This document shows positions 4,236 through 6,189 of a stretch of 6,189 nt of DNA, in pieces. Each line of letters opens with the position of its first letter. Position 1 is the stretch's first letter. The DNA comes from Prevotella sp. CAG:891 (GTDB lineage Bacteria; Bacteroidota; Bacteroidia; Bacteroidales; Bacteroidaceae). The translations under genes were made by a program, and so were the position numbers. The stretch lies in contig FR901675.1 in NCBI GenBank assembly GCA_000437675.1, forward strand, positions 19,695-25,883, in the 5' to 3' direction. The notes under the pieces are model-generated. The model saw only the letters and a list, made by a program, of their open reading frames with translations. It had not been told where the DNA came from and ran no database searches.

Positions 4236-5465
4236 ATGCAAGACCCTAAACACATTCATATTGCGGACTATAATTACCCGCTGCCCGATGAACGCATCGC
4301 TAAATACCCGAAAACAAATCGCGATGAATCGAAATTGCTGATTTACCGCAAAGGCGAAATTAAAGAGGACGTGTTCTATAACTTGCCGAACTACCTGGAA
4401 CAGGGTGAACTCATGGTGTTCAACAATACCAAGGTGATTCAGGCGCGTTTGCACTTTAATAAATCGACCGGTGCGCTGATTGAGGTGTTCTGCCTCGAAC
4501 CGCACACGCCGCTCGACTATCAACAAAATTTTGCAACCACGCGCTGCGTGACGTGGACTTGCCTCATCGGTAACTTGAAAAAGTGGAAAGAGGGTAAATT
4601 GGAAAAACGCATCACGGTGGGCGAACGCGAACTGACGCTGACTGCCGAGCGAAAGGGAATGAGCGGCACGGGACACGAAGTGGTGTTCTGCTGGGACGAC
4701 GACCAGGTGACCTTTGCCGAGGTGCTCGAAGCTATCGGCGAACTGCCTATCCCGCCATACTTGAACCGTGATACGGAGGCCAGCGACTTGAAAACGTATC
4801 AAACGGTGTACAGCAAGGTGAAGGGTTCGGTGGCTGCGCCGACAGCTGGCTTGCATTTCACCGAAAGGGTGCTGCAAAGCCTGGATGAAAAGGGCATCGA
4901 ACGCAACGAAATTACGCTGCACGTGGGTGCAGGGACGTTTAAACCGGTGAAAAGCGAGGAAATTGGCGGTCATGCCATGCACTCGGAGTGGATTGCGGTG
5001 AAACGCGAAAGCATCGAACGACTGTTGGCGCACGGGGCGCACTGCATTGCGGTGGGCACTACGTCGGTGCGAACGCTCGAAAGCCTCTACTATGTGGGCG
5101 TGATGCTGAGCCAAAATCCAAATGCGCAACAGGATGATTTGCACGTGCCGCAATGGTTGCCTTACGAATACGCTGCGGCAACGGGTAGCAAACTGACGGC
5201 GTCCGAGGCGCTGCAACTGGTGATTGACTACTTGGACCGCAATCACTTGCCTGTGTTGCACACGGCTACGCAAATTATCATTGCACCGGGCTATGAATAT
5301 CACATTGTGCGCAACATCGTGACCAACTTTCACCAACCACAAAGCACGCTGTTGCTCTTGGTTTCGGCGTTTGTGGGCAACCGCTGGCACGACATTTACG
5401 ACTATGCGCTCAACCACGATTTCCGTTTCCTGAGCTACGGCGATAGTTCGCTACTCCAACCGTAA
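4236..5465 (+). CDS. queA: S-adenosylmethionine:tRNA ribosyltransferase-isomerase QueA
   Basis: QueA transfers and isomerises the ribosyl group of S-adenosylmethionine onto 7-aminomethyl-7-deazaguanine at position 34 of tRNA, forming epoxyqueuosine, the penultimate step of queuosine synthesis. Conserved blocks are all present: D11-YNYPLPDERIAKYP-25, M60-VFNNTKVIQARL-72, G168-ELPIPPYLNR-178, Y188-QTVYSKVKGSVAAPTAGLHFT-209, H229-VGAGTFKPV-238, H246-AMHSE-251, V273-GTTSVRTLES-283, the I349-APGYEY block, T363-NFH followed by STLLLLVSAF, and Y401-GDSSLL. The 409-residue length exceeds the usual 340-360. Compared with E. coli QueA, most of the excess is an insert of about 45 residues between the GTTSVRTLES block and the APGYEY block (about 284-344). 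I believe long forms are common in Bacteroidetes. The start ATG lies about 15 nt after the predicted transcription start. The gene appears monocistronic or loosely coupled to the Nudix gene, which has its own -7 box. Confidence 0.97.
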   Translation: MQDPKHIHIADYNYPLPDERIAKYPKTNRDESKLLIYRKGEIKEDVFYNLPNYLEQGELMVFNNTKVIQARLHFNKSTGALIEVFCLEPHTPLDYQQNFATTRCVTWTCLIGNLKKWKEGKLEKRITVGERELTLTAERKGMSGTGHEVVFCWDDDQVTFAEVLEAIGELPIPPYLNRDTEASDLKTYQTVYSKVKGSVAAPTAGLHFTERVLQSLDEKGIERNEITLHVGAGTFKPVKSEEIGGHAMHSEWIAVKRESIERLLAHGAHCIAVGTTSVRTLESLYYVGVMLSQNPNAQQDDLHVPQWLPYEYAAATGSKLTASEALQLVIDYLDRNHLPVLHTATQIIIAPGYEYHIVRNIVTNFHQPQSTLLLLVSAFVGNRWHDIYDYALNHDFRFLSYGDSSLLQP

Positions 5466-5468
5466 CCC

Positions 5469-5538
5469 AAGCCTCGTGAAATAAGCAGGTGATTCGAAGT
5501 AGAACGCGCATCCCGTTCACCTGCTTACTTCATGGCTT
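5469..5538. repeat. Long inverted repeat after queA
   Basis: TAAGCAGGTGA (5482-5492) is perfectly complementary to TCACCTGCTTA (5517-5527). Outside it, beyond one mismatch, TGAA (5477-5480) pairs with TTCA (5529-5532). Then after a small internal loop AAGCC (5469-5473) pairs with GGCTT (5534-5538). About 20 pairs enclose a 24-nt loop. No T tract follows, so it does not look like a standard intrinsic terminator, although it starts 3 bp after the queA stop and could act in termination or 3'-end protection. Confidence 0.75.
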
Positions 5539-5542
5539 CGCC
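5527..5542. repeat. Copy 2 of the 16-bp intergenic sequence
   Basis: This sequence is identical to 2424-2439. Here most of the copy forms the outer 3' arm of the stem-loop at 5469-5538, and it ends 14 bp before the -7 box of the Nudix gene. In the other copy the bases upstream do not form the same stem. Confidence 0.7.
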
Positions 5543-5556
5543 CCGTGATTACATGC

Positions 5557-5564
5557 TAAATTTG
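5557..5564 (+). promoter_or_regulatory. Likely -7 promoter box for the Nudix gene
   Basis: TAAATTTG matches TAnnTTTG perfectly and lies 19 bp before the ATG, the same geometry as in front of queA (21 bp). No good -33 TTTG is found at the expected 19-21 bp upstream; the nearest is TTCG inside the shared 16-bp sequence (5537-5540), 16 bp away. The promoter may therefore be weak or activator-dependent. Confidence 0.5.
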
Positions 5565-5583
5565 TAAACTGACTAAGAATAAT

Positions 5584-6087
5584 ATGAAAGACAACGCTAA
5601 CGAACGCTTGCCGTTGGTCGACGAAAACGGCCAACAAATTGGGGTGGCCACACGTGGCTACTGCCATTGCGGAAGCAAAGCTTTGCACCCGGTGGTGCAT
5701 CTGCATGTGTTCAACGCACAGGGGGAACTCTTCCTGCAGCACCGCCCGGCATGGAAAGATATTCAGCCGGACCGCTGGGATACGGCTGTCGGGGGACACA
5801 TTGACTTGGGCGAGGATGTGGAAACGGCTTTACGACGCGAAGCGCGCGAGGAATTGGGACTGACTGATTTCCAAGCAGAATTTTTAGGTCGCTACACAAA
5901 CAATTCAGACCGCGAACGCGAATTGGTTCATGTGTTCCGCACCATTACCTACGTAGTGCCTCAACCCACTGCCGAACTCGACGGGGGCCGCTTTTTCAGC
6001 CGCACGGAAATTTTGAGCCGACTGCAAACGCAATTTTTCACACCGAACTTCGAAGCGGAATGGCTACGGTTGTTCGGCAACGAATAA
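5584..6087 (+). CDS. Nudix hydrolase, IDI/YfcD-like
   Basis: This 167-residue protein carries a complete Nudix box, G-x5-E-x7-R-E-U-x-E-E-x-G-U, at residues 71-93 (G71, E77, R85, E86, E89, E90, G92). The glutamates bind the divalent metal for hydrolysis of a nucleoside-diphosphate-linked substrate. The N-terminal layout (L11-VDENGQQIGVATRG, then H35-PVVHLHVFNAQGELFLQHR) and W65-DTAVGGHIDLGE resemble the subgroup shared by isopentenyl-diphosphate isomerase and YfcD-type hydrolases. The substrate cannot be named, and true isomerase activity is not supported. C27 and C29 lie close together near the N-terminus in a CHC pattern, possibly incidental. The ATG at 5584 is preceded by A-rich sequence (CTAAGAATA) and a TAAATTTG box. 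The protein has normal family length. A bidirectional terminator follows within 10 bp of the stop. Confidence 0.92.
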   Translation: MKDNANERLPLVDENGQQIGVATRGYCHCGSKALHPVVHLHVFNAQGELFLQHRPAWKDIQPDRWDTAVGGHIDLGEDVETALRREAREELGLTDFQAEFLGRYTNNSDRERELVHVFRTITYVVPQPTAELDGGRFFSRTEILSRLQTQFFTPNFEAEWLRLFGNE

Positions 6088-6091
6088 ACGC

Positions 6092-6138
6092 AAAAAAAGC
6101 TATCCACGCGTTATTGATGAAACGCATGGATAGCTTTT
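6092..6138. terminator. Bidirectional intrinsic terminator
   Basis: AAAAGCTATCCA (6095-6106) pairs perfectly with TGGATAGCTTTT (6127-6138). After one C-A mismatch, GCGTT (6108-6112) pairs with AACGC (6121-6125) around an eight-base loop. The + strand side ends in four T. The - strand side reads seven T (A run 6092-6098). Termination on the - strand is therefore expected to be at least as strong as on the + strand, which suggests a convergent gene to the right. Confidence 0.88.
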
Positions 6139-6157
6139 GCTATATCCGAGGTATCGT

Positions 6158-6189
6158 CTAAACTTTTCTGACGAAGATTTGATTTGAAG
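6158..6189 (-). CDS. Possible C-terminal tail of a convergent gene (cut by window edge)
   Basis: Reading the - strand from the right edge, one frame gives S-N-Q-I-F-V-R-K-V followed by a TAG at 6158-6160, 20 bp before the bidirectional terminator. Too few codons are visible to identify a protein. The basis is the stop position and the T7 tract of the terminator on this strand. The other two - strand frames also stop within or just after the hairpin, so the frame choice is uncertain. Confidence 0.3.
   Translation of the reverse strand, partial: SNQIFVRKV

Noticed and set aside
4206..5417. A 403-codon open frame on the - strand opposite queA
   Set aside because: It lies almost wholly antisense to a complete, motif-rich queA, and its translation is rich in His, Arg, Val and Phe with no recognisable domain, as expected of an antisense shadow.

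Overview
The window looks like a chromosomal segment of a member of the Bacteroidales, probably Prevotella-like. Three signs point there. Perfect Bacteroidetes-type -7 boxes (TAnnTTTG) precede three genes. No start codon has a convincing Shine-Dalgarno sequence, and several have A-rich leaders instead. FabI (285 aa) and QueA (409 aa) have lengths and inserts that fit Bacteroidetes versions. The genus is an inference from style, not from a database match. All confident genes lie on the + strand.

Layout: (1) positions 2-667 hold the 3' part of a polytopic membrane protein with two CX3CP iron-sulfur motifs (NosR/NapH/PceC type). It is followed 33 bp later by an apparently membrane-anchored nitroreductase (701-1330), and the two probably form a redox operon. 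(2) 1500-2390 encodes a ten-helix EamA/DMT-family transporter, followed by an unusually long hairpin with a T8 tract (2463-2547). (3) A consensus promoter (2610-2641) and a leader of about 130 nt, with mutually exclusive pairings and a 15-codon reading frame, precede fabI (2780-3637), which ends at a strong intrinsic terminator. (4) A gene-free stretch of about 600 bp (3638-4235) carries a 21-bp tandem repeat whose TAGTT half-units recur at 10.5-bp average spacing, then a near-perfect 38-nt palindrome and three TTGCAC copies at 11-bp spacing around the queA promoter. (5) queA (4236-5465) is followed by a long stem-loop, then an IDI/YfcD-like Nudix hydrolase gene (5584-6087), then a bidirectional terminator. 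Just beyond it may lie the last codons of a convergent gene.

Functionally this is mostly ordinary core and accessory metabolism: fatty-acid elongation (FabI), tRNA queuosine modification (QueA), a Nudix hydrolase, a small-metabolite exporter or importer, and a membrane redox pair. I do not see a clear undescribed multi-gene system. The best leads are non-coding: the helically phased repeat and palindromic promoter upstream of queA, the structured fabI leader, the 80-nt hairpin after the transporter gene, and a 16-bp sequence shared by two intergenic regions.
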